The notes beneath the pieces are model-generated. The model did no database searches. It was not told the origin of the DNA and was given only the letters and a program-made list of their open reading frames with translations. The position numbers were made by a program, and so were the translations under genes. Below, one piece after another: positions 8,680 through 17,722 of a DNA stretch of 64,000 bases. Every line of letters begins with the position of its first letter. Position 1 is the stretch's first letter. Origin of the DNA: Sva-07 sp963747375 (lineage in GTDB: Bacteria; Actinomycetota; Acidimicrobiia; Acidimicrobiales; Ilumatobacteraceae); NCBI GenBank assembly GCA_963747375.1, contig CAVVFL010000022.1, forward strand, positions 1 through 64,000. Reading direction: 5' to 3'.

Positions 8680-11670
8680 GTGACGGCTCGCATCGGCCAC
8701 ACCCCCTCAGATCTCGGGCGCGACGCGACCCGGACGACGGGCTCGCTCGACAAGCAGGCGATACTTGACGGCATCGTCCACGACCGCCTGCCCGCATCGG
8801 ACTTCGTCGGCCGGCGCGCCGAGCTGGCCATGTTCGAACGCGCGGTCGCAGATGCACGCAACGGGCTGCCCTCGGTCGTGCTGGTCAGTGGCGATGCCGG
8901 CATCGGCAAGACCACGATCGTCAGCGAGAGCGCCGCCCGCGCCGGCGTCGAGCTGTACCTGGGGCGGTCGACGCACATCGGCGGCGACACCATTCCGCTG
9001 GCGCCACTCGCCGATCTGTTGCGCCAGGTGCGGCGGACGAACCCGATGCTGTTGAGCGAGACGCCCGACGCTCGCGACGTTGCAGCACTGGTTCGACACC
9101 GCGCGACGGCCACGCCCGCGTCGCACGGCTCGTCGCACGGCGGGTTGTTCGTCGCCGTCCTCGAGCTGATTACCCAGCTGGACGCCGACGCAGCAGTGAT
9201 CGTCGGGTTCGAGGACCTGCACTGGGCCGACACGGTGACGTGGGATCTGTTCGAGTACCTGGCTCGCAACCTGATCGACGAGCAGGTGGTCCTGGTCGGG
9301 ACCTACCGTGCCAACGAGGTCGCCAACCACCCGAGCCAACGCGGTCGGCTGGCCGAGCTGACCCGGCTGCCGGCCGCTCATCGAATCCACCTGGAAGGGC
9401 TGGACGCGGACGAGGTCGCTCAGCGCGTCGCGTCGCTGCTCGGTGGGGCCGCGCCGAGCGCGCTGGTCGACCAGGTGGTCGCGCGCGGTCGCGGCAATCC
9501 GTTCTTCACCAGCGAGCTCGTCGCCGCACACCTGTCGGGCGAGGCCATCCCCCTCGTGCTCTCCGATCTGATCTCCACCGAGATCGCCGACCTCGACGAC
9601 CACGCACGACTGGTGTTGGGCGCCGTCGCGGCGATCGGCCGCGACACGAGCCATCCAGCTGCTCGCCGCGGTCGTCGACCTGCACCGAGCACGAACTCGA
9701 AGCCGCAGTGCGGACAGTGATCGACTCACGACTGCTGGTCGTCGACAACGACGCGTATCGCTTCCGTCACCCGCTGCTCGGCGAAGTCGTGTACGCCGAC
9801 CTGCTGCCTCCGCAACGAGCCCGCCTGCACCGCAGCATCGCGGCCACGCTGCAGCAGCAGACGGCCGATGCGTTGCGACGAGCGGACCGTGCCGGTGAGC
9901 TGGCGTTCCACCTCGACCGTGCGGGCGACATCGAGGCGGCCTTCTCGGCGTTGCTCGCGGCGGCCGATGCGGCAGAGACGATCGCTCCCGCTGCAGCGTT
10001 CGCTCACCTCGAGCGTGCCTTCGAGCTGTGGGATTCGGTCGGCGAAGCGCTCCGCCGAGGTCCATCGAGGTCATCGATTGTGGCAGGCCGCCGACATCGC
10101 CACCTCGACAGTCGGCAACGAGCGAGCCGTGCAACTGGCGCGAGCGGCCTTCGAGTACGGGCCGCCTCCGCTCGGAGCCGCGTGGGGCCATGAACGGCTC
10201 GGGCGCTACCTGTGGGCCACGGGCCGCTCGGAGGAGAGCAGCGCCGAGTTCGCGCAGGCGGTCGCGTTGCTGACGCGAGGGCATCGCCGCCGCCCCGGTC
10301 TACGCAGGTCTCGGGCAGGCCGAGCTGATGGCTGGCCACTACGTGACGTCCGAAGGCTGGTGCGCACAGGTCTTCGACCTCGTCCCCACGCCCGACGACC
10401 ACCCGTGGCGTGGGGGATGGCGCAGCGTGTGCTGGGCATCGTGCGCAGCAACCAGGGCGACCCGGCCGAAGCGGTGGAGCTGTGCCGGGCGTCGGTTGCT
10501 GCCGCAGTCAGCGCACAAGGTCGGGCGCTCGCCACGGTCTATCTGTGTGTCGCGCTCGGCGATGCCGGCGACGACCAGGCAGCGCTCGACACCGCGCTCG
10601 ACGCGGTCGCTGAAGGTCAGCTCACCGGGCTCGATCGAGGCTTCGGCTGCTATCTCGATTCGCTCGCGGCGGAGGCCCTCATCCGGCTGGGTCGGTGGAG
10701 CGAGGTCACCGGCGTACTCGCCCGCCAACCGATCGCCGACACCCTGCCGGTCGGTCTCCTGCGACTCGCGCGAGTGCAGGCGATGCTGGCGGCCCGTCGG
10801 GGAGACTCCGCTGACGCACTGCGAGCACCTGGCGGCCGCGCACGTACTCCCGATCGACGGATGGCACCAGACCGTTCGCGATGCCGACGACGGCCGACGT
10901 CCATCTCGCGCTGGGCAACTGGGACGAGGCGGCGCAGGCGGCCGAGACGGGCTGGGATGCGACCGGCACGACCTCCGTGCTGTGGGCGGCGAGATTCGCG
11001 ATGTTCGGCGTCGTGGCCGAGGTGGAACGAACGCTCGACCGACAGGCGCGTCGAGAGCCCGTCGACGTCGATGCGACGATCGCCCGCCTGCAGCAGCGGC
11101 TCGACGCAGTTCGCACGTTCGCTGACGGCGTGCCTGGAGGCCCCCAGCGCGACACGGCCGCACACCTCGCACACGCAGCGGCCGCTCTGACACGGCTCGA
11201 CGGTCTCCGATGCGGGTGCCTGGGGCGAGGCCGTCGCGCGCTGGAGCGAGCTCGGTGATCGTTGGGCGACAGCCGTGGCGCTCGTGCGCGAAGCCGAGGC
11301 GTCGGCGTTCATCGGTGCCGCGGACCGCGCCGCGGCGTCGTTGCGCGAAGCGCACGCGATCGCGTCCGAGCTGAATGCGCTTCCATTGCTGGCAGAGATC
11401 GACGCAGTGTCGAGCCGCACGCGGGTCAGCATCGAAGCCCCCACCCGCGTCGTGCTCGACGAAAGTTCCGTGGAACGCCTGGGCCTGACCCCACGCGAAG
11501 CGGAGGTGCTGGCCCTGGTCGCCGCCGGACGCACCAACCGTCAGATCGGCGACGAACTGTACGTGTCGGACAAGACGGCCAGCGTGCACGTGTCGAACAT
11601 CCTGCGCAAGCTCGGCGTCAACAGCCGGGTCGATGCGGCAGCAGTGGCGCAGCGGCTGGGTATCGCCTGA
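8680..11670 (+). CDS. LuxR-family ATP-binding transcriptional regulator (LAL type), frameshifted
   Basis: Large ATPase-type regulator of about 995 residues. It begins with ASDFVGRRAELAMF and a Walker A, VSGDAGIGKTT (about residues 66-76), followed by a Walker-B-like AAVIVGFEDLHWADT and a long tetratricopeptide-like helical region. The C-terminus is a LuxR HTH: LTPREAEVLALVAAGRTNRQ, then DKTASVHVSNILRKLGVNSR. LAL-type regulators couple ATP binding to promoter activation, often of their own cluster. About six indels break the frame (near 9660, 10060, 10290, 10820 and 11215). The GTG at 8680 is the only in-frame start seen upstream of the ATPase, so the N-terminus is uncertain. It reads away from the 8656-5030 operon and towards the hydrolase and MDR genes, its likely targets. 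Confidence 0.8.
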
Positions 11671-11739
11671 CGCGAACTGTCGTGATCTGAGGGGGAGCAC
11701 CCGATGCGCTCGCCGCCGCCTTAGGCCGACCATGAGGTC

Positions 11740-12789
11740 ATGCCTTCGCCGACCGACCGGTCGAACCCATCTCCGCCCGACGCCGACCTCGACGTGTGCG
11801 GAGCCATCCCGACCGGGCTGTCGGGCCGACTGGTGGCACTCGACCCGGACAGCGTCATCCACTCGGTTCTCATCGGAGATGGCCGGGCGTCGTACAGCGA
11901 CCGCCGGCTACGGACCGAGACAGTCGTTCACGACCTCGTCTACTTCGGCGGCTCGACGCTGGTGTTCGGTGACGACTCATGCGCGTATGAGCTCGGACCA
12001 GCCGGCGACACGCTGCGCCGTGTCGACCTTGCGGGCCAACGCCGCTCACTTGCTGTGCCGCCGAAGCATGACGCGGCGACCGGCGAGCTGCATCTCATCG
12101 CCTACGACACCAACGGATCGCAGGCGTACGTCGTCGTCTCCGCAGGTGCGCTCACGCGTCAGAGTCGCCCCCTCCTCGACACCCCCGAGCCAATCCAAGC
12201 CCTCGTCATCAGCTGCGACCATGCCGTCTTCGTCGCACACGGCTACGTCGGTGTCGCTTCCCGCAGCGGCGAGCTGCGAACGACCTGGATCCCGACAGAC
12301 ATCGCCGCCGCACACCCCGTGCACGCGCACGACGCGGGTGACAGCGTCATCGTGCTCGCGCTCACCCCGCTGCTCGAACGATGGACGCTGCACCTCGAAG
12401 CCGGAACCATCCAGCGCGAGGTGCTCGATCCGACGCCCCGACGCTTCGCCCATTGCAGCATCGACGGCGCCGACGGGGCGCCGCCCTGCGTGTGGACGAC
12501 CGGCTACGGAACCATCGGCTACCACGATCTCCTCGACAACCACCACGATCACCACAGCCTCTACCCCAGCGCGGCAGGCGACTTCGTGTTCGTCACCGAT
12601 GCGACGCGCCAGCGCGATGCCGATGGCGGCTGGCTCGTCGGGTTCGTCCACCACCCCTCCGGCAAGGGGACCGACCTGACGGTGATCGACGCAGCGCACA
12701 TTGCCGGACCGCCCATCGCAAGCGCCTCCATCCCTCGAATCCTGCCTCCAGAGCTCGACTGCACATGGATCGCCTCGACTCGGCAATGA
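11740..12789 (+). CDS. Carotenoid-oxygenase-like (RPE65 family) protein, apparently lacking most iron ligands
   Basis: Intact 349-residue protein. The opening GAIPTGLSGRLVALDPDSVI corresponds to the first blade of carotenoid cleavage dioxygenases. KHDAATGELHLIAYDT, HAHDAGDSVIVLAL and the closing LTVIDAAHIAGPPIAS also follow family blocks. Active enzymes hold Fe(II) with four His, one in each of four blocks. By eye the first block has Pro where His is expected (AVPPKHD), the second block shows no His at the usual place, and the terminal Gly-Phe-His-Gly segment is replaced by LDCTWIAS. Only the third-block His seems kept. It is also shorter than the usual 450-500 residues. It may be a non-enzymatic or divergent beta-propeller. 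It sits between the LuxR-type regulator and a hydrolase on the same strand. Confidence 0.55.
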   Translation: MPSPTDRSNPSPPDADLDVCGAIPTGLSGRLVALDPDSVIHSVLIGDGRASYSDRRLRTETVVHDLVYFGGSTLVFGDDSCAYELGPAGDTLRRVDLAGQRRSLAVPPKHDAATGELHLIAYDTNGSQAYVVVSAGALTRQSRPLLDTPEPIQALVISCDHAVFVAHGYVGVASRSGELRTTWIPTDIAAAHPVHAHDAGDSVIVLALTPLLERWTLHLEAGTIQREVLDPTPRRFAHCSIDGADGAPPCVWTTGYGTIGYHDLLDNHHDHHSLYPSAAGDFVFVTDATRQRDADGGWLVGFVHHPSGKGTDLTVIDAAHIAGPPIASASIPRILPPELDCTWIASTRQ

Positions 12790-12827
12790 GACACCCCGCA
12801 ATCACCATCAACGAAGGAGCACCAACC

Positions 12828-14234
12828 ATGAACACCATCCACCACGCAGAACCGTCAATCGAGCCGGTTGCGGCGATCGTCGACGACGACCGGCCGGCCG
12901 TCGTCGACGGCCAATCCCGTCGGGAACCCATCTGGCGAGTCGTCGGAGGTTCGATCGCCGCCGGCTTCCTCGGAGCCGTCGTGCTGACGCTGGGAATCTT
13001 CGGCGGCGCCGCCGAGCACGTCATCTCCGCCTCGGCCCTGCTCGCATTCGCCGGGGGCTGGGCGATGCTCGCCGTACTGTCGAGTCGCTTCACCAGCCAG
13101 CCTCAACACTGGGCACGTGTGCCGGCGGTCCTCATGGCCGTCGCAGCGCTGCTGCTTCTGGTCGCACAACCCGACGATCGAGCTCTCGACAACGCTGGGT
13201 GGGTGTGGCCGTCGGCGGCGCTCGTGCTCGCCGTGTGGATGGGCGTCCAGATTCACCGCCACCTCAGCGGCCGCGTCCGCTGGCTGATCTATCCCGTCGT
13301 GGCCTCGCTCGCCATCGGCGCCGTCGGCGGCATGTACGAGACCGTTGCCAGCGCCCAGGATCGGAACGCCTACCCGGCACCCGGCACGCTCTACGACGTC
13401 GGCGGTCACCGCCTGCACCTGCACTGCACCGGAACCGGCAGCCCCACCGTGGTACTCGAGCAGGGGTTGGGAGAGACGTCGGCCACGTGGACTCGAATCA
13501 CCACCGAAGTGGCTCCCACGACGCGCGTCTGCGCCTACGACCGAGCCGGGCAGGGTTGGAGCGACGACGTCGCAACGCGCCAAGACGCACAGGACATCGC
13601 AGCCGACCTCCACACACTGCTCACACGTGCAGACGAACCGGGCCCCTACGTGCTCGTCGGGCACTCTGCCGGCGGACCGTACGCCATGACCTTCGCCGCC
13701 ACATACCCCACAGAGATGGCTGGCATGGTGCTGCTCGACTCGATGAGCCCAGACGAGTTCACCGACCTGCCCGGCTTCGCCACCGAGCAGTCCATGATGA
13801 GTCGAGGCCTCGGCGTGCTCCCCACCCTCACCAGGTTGGGCGCCGGTCGGACGCTGCCAACATCTGCGTGGTCGAGCCTCCCTGAGCCGGCCGCATCGCA
13901 GGTACAGGCCTTCGCCGCCAGCGCCCGCGGCATGCGCAACATGCGCGACGAACAGTCGATGTATCGCACCGTGTTCGAACAGGCAAAGGCATTGACGTCG
14001 CTCGACAACACGCCGCTCGTCGTCGTCACCGCAACCGAGTCGACAGACAAGCACGAAGAATGGATCGACCTCCAGGACCATCTCGCCGCGCTGTCGACCA
14101 ACAACGACCACCGAGTCGTCGACGCCACCCACGCAGGACTCATCGACGACAGTGACGCCTTCCACGCCTCGGTGCAGGCCATCGTCGACGTCGTCCGATC
14201 AGTCCGGACCGAGCAGCCCGTCGTCACGCGGTGA
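12828..14234 (+). CDS. Membrane-anchored alpha/beta hydrolase
   Basis: Intact 468-residue protein with two parts. Residues 35-180 contain about four hydrophobic segments (for example VVGGSIAAGFLGAVVLTLGI, then WAMLAVLSS, a segment near 105-120 and one near 150-165). From about residue 185 an alpha/beta-hydrolase domain follows: VGGHRLHLHCTGTGSPTVVL, oxyanion region EQGLGETSATW, a nucleophile elbow LVGHSAGGPYA, an acidic strand MVLLDSMSPDEF and a catalytic His in DATHAGLIDD. Ser, Asp and His are all present, so it should be active, with the catalytic domain held at the membrane. The ATG at 12828 has a good ribosome site, AAGGAG, about 8 bases upstream. Substrate unknown. Confidence 0.85.
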   Translation: MNTIHHAEPSIEPVAAIVDDDRPAVVDGQSRREPIWRVVGGSIAAGFLGAVVLTLGIFGGAAEHVISASALLAFAGGWAMLAVLSSRFTSQPQHWARVPAVLMAVAALLLLVAQPDDRALDNAGWVWPSAALVLAVWMGVQIHRHLSGRVRWLIYPVVASLAIGAVGGMYETVASAQDRNAYPAPGTLYDVGGHRLHLHCTGTGSPTVVLEQGLGETSATWTRITTEVAPTTRVCAYDRAGQGWSDDVATRQDAQDIAADLHTLLTRADEPGPYVLVGHSAGGPYAMTFAATYPTEMAGMVLLDSMSPDEFTDLPGFATEQSMMSRGLGVLPTLTRLGAGRTLPTSAWSSLPEPAASQVQAFAASARGMRNMRDEQSMYRTVFEQAKALTSLDNTPLVVVTATESTDKHEEWIDLQDHLAALSTNNDHRVVDATHAGLIDDSDAFHASVQAIVDVVRSVRTEQPVVTR

Positions 14235-14280
14235 CGAACACCGACCCATCCGATCACCACCAACCCAACGAGAGGAACCC

Positions 14281-15310
14281 ATGAACACGACCACCAACAC
14301 CAACACGCCACACGGCAGCTCGAAGGCCTCGACCGTGACGATGCGAGCCATCGTGCAGGACCGCTACGGCTCCAGCGACACCTGGAAACTGACCGACATC
14401 GGCCGTCCTGAAATCAACGACCACGAAGTGCTCGTCCGTGTGCACGCCGCGGGCCTCGACCGGGGAACCTGGCACGAAATGACCGGCCGTCCCTACCTGA
14501 TGCGCATCATGGGCTTCGGCTTGCGCTCACCGAAGAACCGGGTGCCCGGACGTGCCGTCGCCGGGAGGGTCGCGGCTGTCGGAGCGGGCGTGACTCGGTT
14601 CACGGTCGGCGACGAGATCTTCGGTGTCAGCCGAGGAGCCTTCGCCGAGTACGCCGCCGCACGTGAGGACAAACTCGCGCACAAGCCGTCGATCCTCACC
14701 TTCGAACAGGCCGCAGCAGTTCCGATCTCAGCAACCACAGCCCTCCAAGGCCTACGACTCGGCCGGATCGAAGCCGGACAAGAAGTCCTGATCATCGGAG
14801 CATCCGGTGGTGTCGGCAGCTACGCGGTGCAGCTCGCCAAGGCGTTCGGTGCCCAAGTCACCGGCGTGTGCAGTGCAGCGAAGGCCGACTTCGTGCGCTC
14901 GCTCGGCGCCGACCGGACGATCGACTACGCCAGTCGAGGAGTTCGCCGACGGATCCCGCCGCTACGACCTGATCCTCGACGTCGCCGGCAACACCACACT
15001 CCGACGCCTCCGGCGCTCCCTCGAATCGACGGGCAGCCTCGTCATCGTCGGCGGCGAGAGCAAGGGCAACCTGACCGGAGGCTTCGGGAGGAGCCTGCGA
15101 GCACCACTGATGTCGCTGTTCGTGCGTCCTCGACTGACCATGCTCGCGTCGAAGGAACATCATGCCGACCTGGCGCCATTGACCGAACTCATCGAGGCGG
15201 GCAAGGTCGCGCCGAGCATCGAAGCGACCTACTCACTCGACCGAGCGCCCGACGCGATGCGCCAACTCGAGGCCGGCACAGTTCGGGGCAAGGTTTCCAT
15301 CACGATCTGA
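14281..15310 (+). CDS. Zinc-independent MDR oxidoreductase (quinone-reductase-like), one frameshift
   Basis: Medium-chain dehydrogenase/reductase of about 342 residues, NAD(P)H-dependent, of the quinone oxidoreductase type: the zinc-ligand cysteines of alcohol dehydrogenases are absent. Visible blocks are VLVRVHAAGLDRGTW, GRAVAGRVAAVGAGVTRFTVGDEIFG split over the catalytic domain, then the nucleotide-binding IIGASGGVGSYAVQLAKAFG (about residues 170-190) and C-terminal LVIVGGESKGNLTGGFGR. The frame shifts near 14930, after DRTIDYA. The ATG at 14281 follows the ribosome site GAGAGGAA. It lies 46 bases after the hydrolase stop and is followed by an inverted repeat, so it looks like the last gene of the rightward operon. 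Confidence 0.85.
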
Positions 15311-15312
15311 CG

Positions 15313-15352
15313 GATCACCCGGCGAGCCAGACTCATGCCGACTCGGGTGATC
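15313..15352 (+). terminator. Inverted repeat, probable terminator after the MDR gene
   Basis: GATCACCCG at 15313-15321 pairs perfectly with CGGGTGATC at 15344-15352, leaving a 22-base loop, starting 3 bases after the MDR stop codon. No T-run follows, which is usual for high-GC actinobacterial terminators. The role is inferred from position. Confidence 0.45.
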
Positions 15353-15430
15353 AGGAGTCGGACGTCGTGACGTAGTCGACCCCGTGGCGGTCGAGCACCT
15401 CGAGGATTCGCTCGGGATCGAACCGTGGTG
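15351..15430 (-). pseudogene. Nucleotidyltransferase-like N-terminal fragment
   Basis: In one minus-strand frame this short stretch reads PRFDPERILEVLDRHGVDYV, then TTSDS and a stop. The pattern LLEvLdrHGVDYVviGG opens many small nucleotidyltransferase-fold proteins, and here it breaks off just before the expected Gly-Gly. It is probably a remnant of a longer gene. It lies in the 361-base stretch 15311-15671 that has no complete gene and also holds an integrase fragment. The match is short, so confidence is low. Confidence 0.3.
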
Positions 15431-15483
15431 GTTCAGCCGGCACCGTCGTCCTCCGTCGGTGGGCGCATGTCGGCGACGAGCGG

Positions 15484-15597
15484 TGGTGATGAGGCGGTCG
15501 AATTCGTTGCGCACGGCTATGGGGTCGGCGGGTCGCCCGCTGGGTGAGGTGGAATCGGGTTCCGGAGCGGGAATGGTGATCGGCGACCCACGTTCGT
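15484..15597 (-). pseudogene. Tyrosine-integrase C-terminal fragment
   Basis: The minus strand reads TSPSGRPADPIAVRNEFDRL, close to the segment TSPLGRPSDAKAVRNEFNRI of the integrase at 2279-3474. Only this part of the catalytic domain is present; the His-x-x-Arg and Tyr motifs are gone. It is a relic of a second, related integrase gene. Confidence 0.6.
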
Positions 15598-15671
15598 CCA
15601 GCGTGGGGGCCCGGCTACCTCCGGCAATGCGGCTGACCTCTTCCGCGTCACGCAGAAGGTTGGCAGGTCTG

Positions 15672-16745
15672 TCAGTCAGGCTTGAACTCGTCGTAGCGGG
15701 CGAGCGCCTCGTCGAGTTGGGTGATGTCGAACGCCTCGATGCTGCGCACGCACTCGTCGGCGAACCGGTTGACGAACACCACGTGCGTCTGGCCGATCTC
15801 GCCGACGGCCGTCTCCACTCGCTCGAACACCGATCCGGCGTCGGACATCCGATGGATGCGTGGGATGGTGAAGACGACGTCGTGTTCCATCGAAGCGATC
15901 GTCGTTCGCATCAGCTCCGCGTCGCCGCTCGGGTACATCAGCGGGCGATGCTCGGTGTACTCGAAATCCGGGGCCAGGAAGTCGAACATCGCGTCCGGAT
16001 GGGGGTGGTAGAGCAAGCTCCAGTGCGGTTCGAACCAATGGTCGCCCTGACCGGTGGAGGCGAGCCACCGGCGATCGAGTTCCAGTTGCGCGTCGATCAG
16101 ATGATCGTCGTCGAACCAGGCCATCGTGATGACACGCTCGCCGTCGGTTTCGATGACCGCCAGCATGCGAAGGTTGTCGTCGTCGTACCAGCTGTCGACG
16201 TCCACGAGGCAGAGGTGCTCATCGCGCACCGCCACAGTTTCGAGGTCCAGCCGTCCGTCGCTTACAGCGGCCCGCGAAGTGAGGACGAAGTCGACGAGGA
16301 ACTGGATGCTCGACGTCTCGACCGTCCGCAGGCGGTTGTGATACGCCACCGGGCCGTCGGGGTCGAACAGGTGACCGATGGCGCCGGCACCGCCGTGTTC
16401 GAACGCTGCCAGGAATTCCCACGCAATCTCCGACGCCCGGTTCGTGATGGGGCCGAGCGATGTTCCGGGGGCTGCGCCGGAGTCTTTCCGGTGGTCTGCG
16501 CGCCCATCGGTGAGGAGACGATCGAAGCATACGATCGCGCCTTCTTCGTCGTCGACGTCGAAGATCTCCATGTACACGATCCTGCCGTCAGTACCGAGCT
16601 CAGTGAGGATGAGGCCCGGGCTCTGATCGGCACCACCGTCGGTTTGCTCGATTCGCTCACCGAGCGCGAGTTGGTCCGTCAGGCGCAGATAGCGAGGTAT
16701 GACGACCTCAACGGACGCGACCTGGGTGTGGCGAGCCTCGCCGAC
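15672..16745 (-). pseudogene. C-terminal part of a nucleotide-cyclase regulator with SnoaL-like domains
   Basis: About 350 residues open in one frame, reading in the middle YMEIFDVDDEEGAIVCFDRL, then two SnoaL-like domains (REWEFLAAFEHG-type and LDRRWLASTGQG... DFEYTEHRPLMYP). Actinobacterial adenylate cyclases that carry a large AAA/TPR middle often end with such SnoaL-like domains. In frame upstream the sequence continues as VVGEARHTQVASVEVV and then joins the N-terminal cyclase part at about 16745, in another frame. So this is the tail of the same gene after loss of roughly the whole ATPase middle. As it stands it has no start of its own, though the ATG at 16577 could in principle be used. 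Confidence 0.55.
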
Positions 16746-17585
16746 GACGTGGCCACCGCCTCGTCGAACACTCGACCGAGGACATCGAGTTCGGCGGACC
16801 GGCCGACGAACACGGTGACGTCATCGCTCGAATCGTGGGCACTCTGGTCGTCGCGCTCGACGACCTGGAAGGTGGCGACGGCGTCGGCCTTGCCCTTGAC
16901 CCTGACCTCGCCGAGCACCTCGTAGGTGGCGTTCGAACGGGTGAGCCGCCAGGTGTCCTCGCCGACCAGCACCCGACCGGGCTCGCAGGCCGCTTCGAGC
17001 CGTGACGCGGTGTTCAGGACGTCGCCGACCAGGTCGGCGTCGTCGGCGCCGATCACGAGCTCGCCGGTGTTGATCCCTACCCGCAGGCCGAGTTCCACGC
17101 CGTGGCGCTCGCGGATGTCGTCGGCGAACGACCGGAACCGCCGCTGGAGCTCGACCCCGGCCGCTACCGCTCGGAGCGCATCGTCCTCGGCGACCTCCGG
17201 CACGCCGAACAGCGCGAGCACGCCGTCACCCAGGAACTTGACCACTGAACCGGCGTGGTCGTCGATCGTCGACTGCAACATCGCGAAGTAGGGGGCAAGA
17301 CTCGACCGGACCGCCTCGGGATCGACGCGCTCGGCGAACGAGGTCGAACCGACCAGGTCGGCGAACAGTGCCGTCACCCGCTTGCGCGATGCGCTCGGAG
17401 AGGCGGCCGACGTCGGCGCCGGCGAGGGCGCGGCGGTCAGCGGGGTGCCGCACTCGTCACAGAACTTCGCTGCCGGTGCCTGTTCGGTGTCGCACGCTGG
17501 GCACCTGCCGCGCTAGTGGCGTGCCGCATTCCGAGCAGAACTTGGCGTTCGGCTGGTTGTCGTGTCGGCACGTGCCACAGATCAT
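16679..17585 (-). pseudogene. Zinc-ribbon adenylate/guanylate cyclase, truncated after the cyclase domain
   Basis: The start ATG at 17585 opens MICGTCRHDNQPNAKFCSEC, a zinc ribbon, and a second Cys-pair unit, KFCDECGTPL, follows after an indel near 17480. A class III cyclase domain comes next: ALFADLVGSTSFAERV (first metal Asp), VKFLGDGVLALFG (second metal Asp), GLRVGINTGELVIG and GDVLNTASRLEAACEPG. It ends in VFVGRSAELDVLGRVFDEA, the first residues of the AAA ATPase domain that normally follows, and then breaks off. The next bases belong to the far C-terminus of the same kind of protein (15672-16745). An internal deletion of probably over 2 kb of coding sequence is the simplest reading. Confidence 0.75.
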
Positions 17586-17722
17586 GCTGTTTGCCCCCGG
17601 GAGATCATCTCATGACGACGCTCGATCCTGCAGTACCGATGTCATGAACGATGTCACACGATCCGACGTGGGCAGGTCTCGCGCCTCAGCTGCGTCAGTT
17701 CGGTTGCCACTACGGTGGGCGG

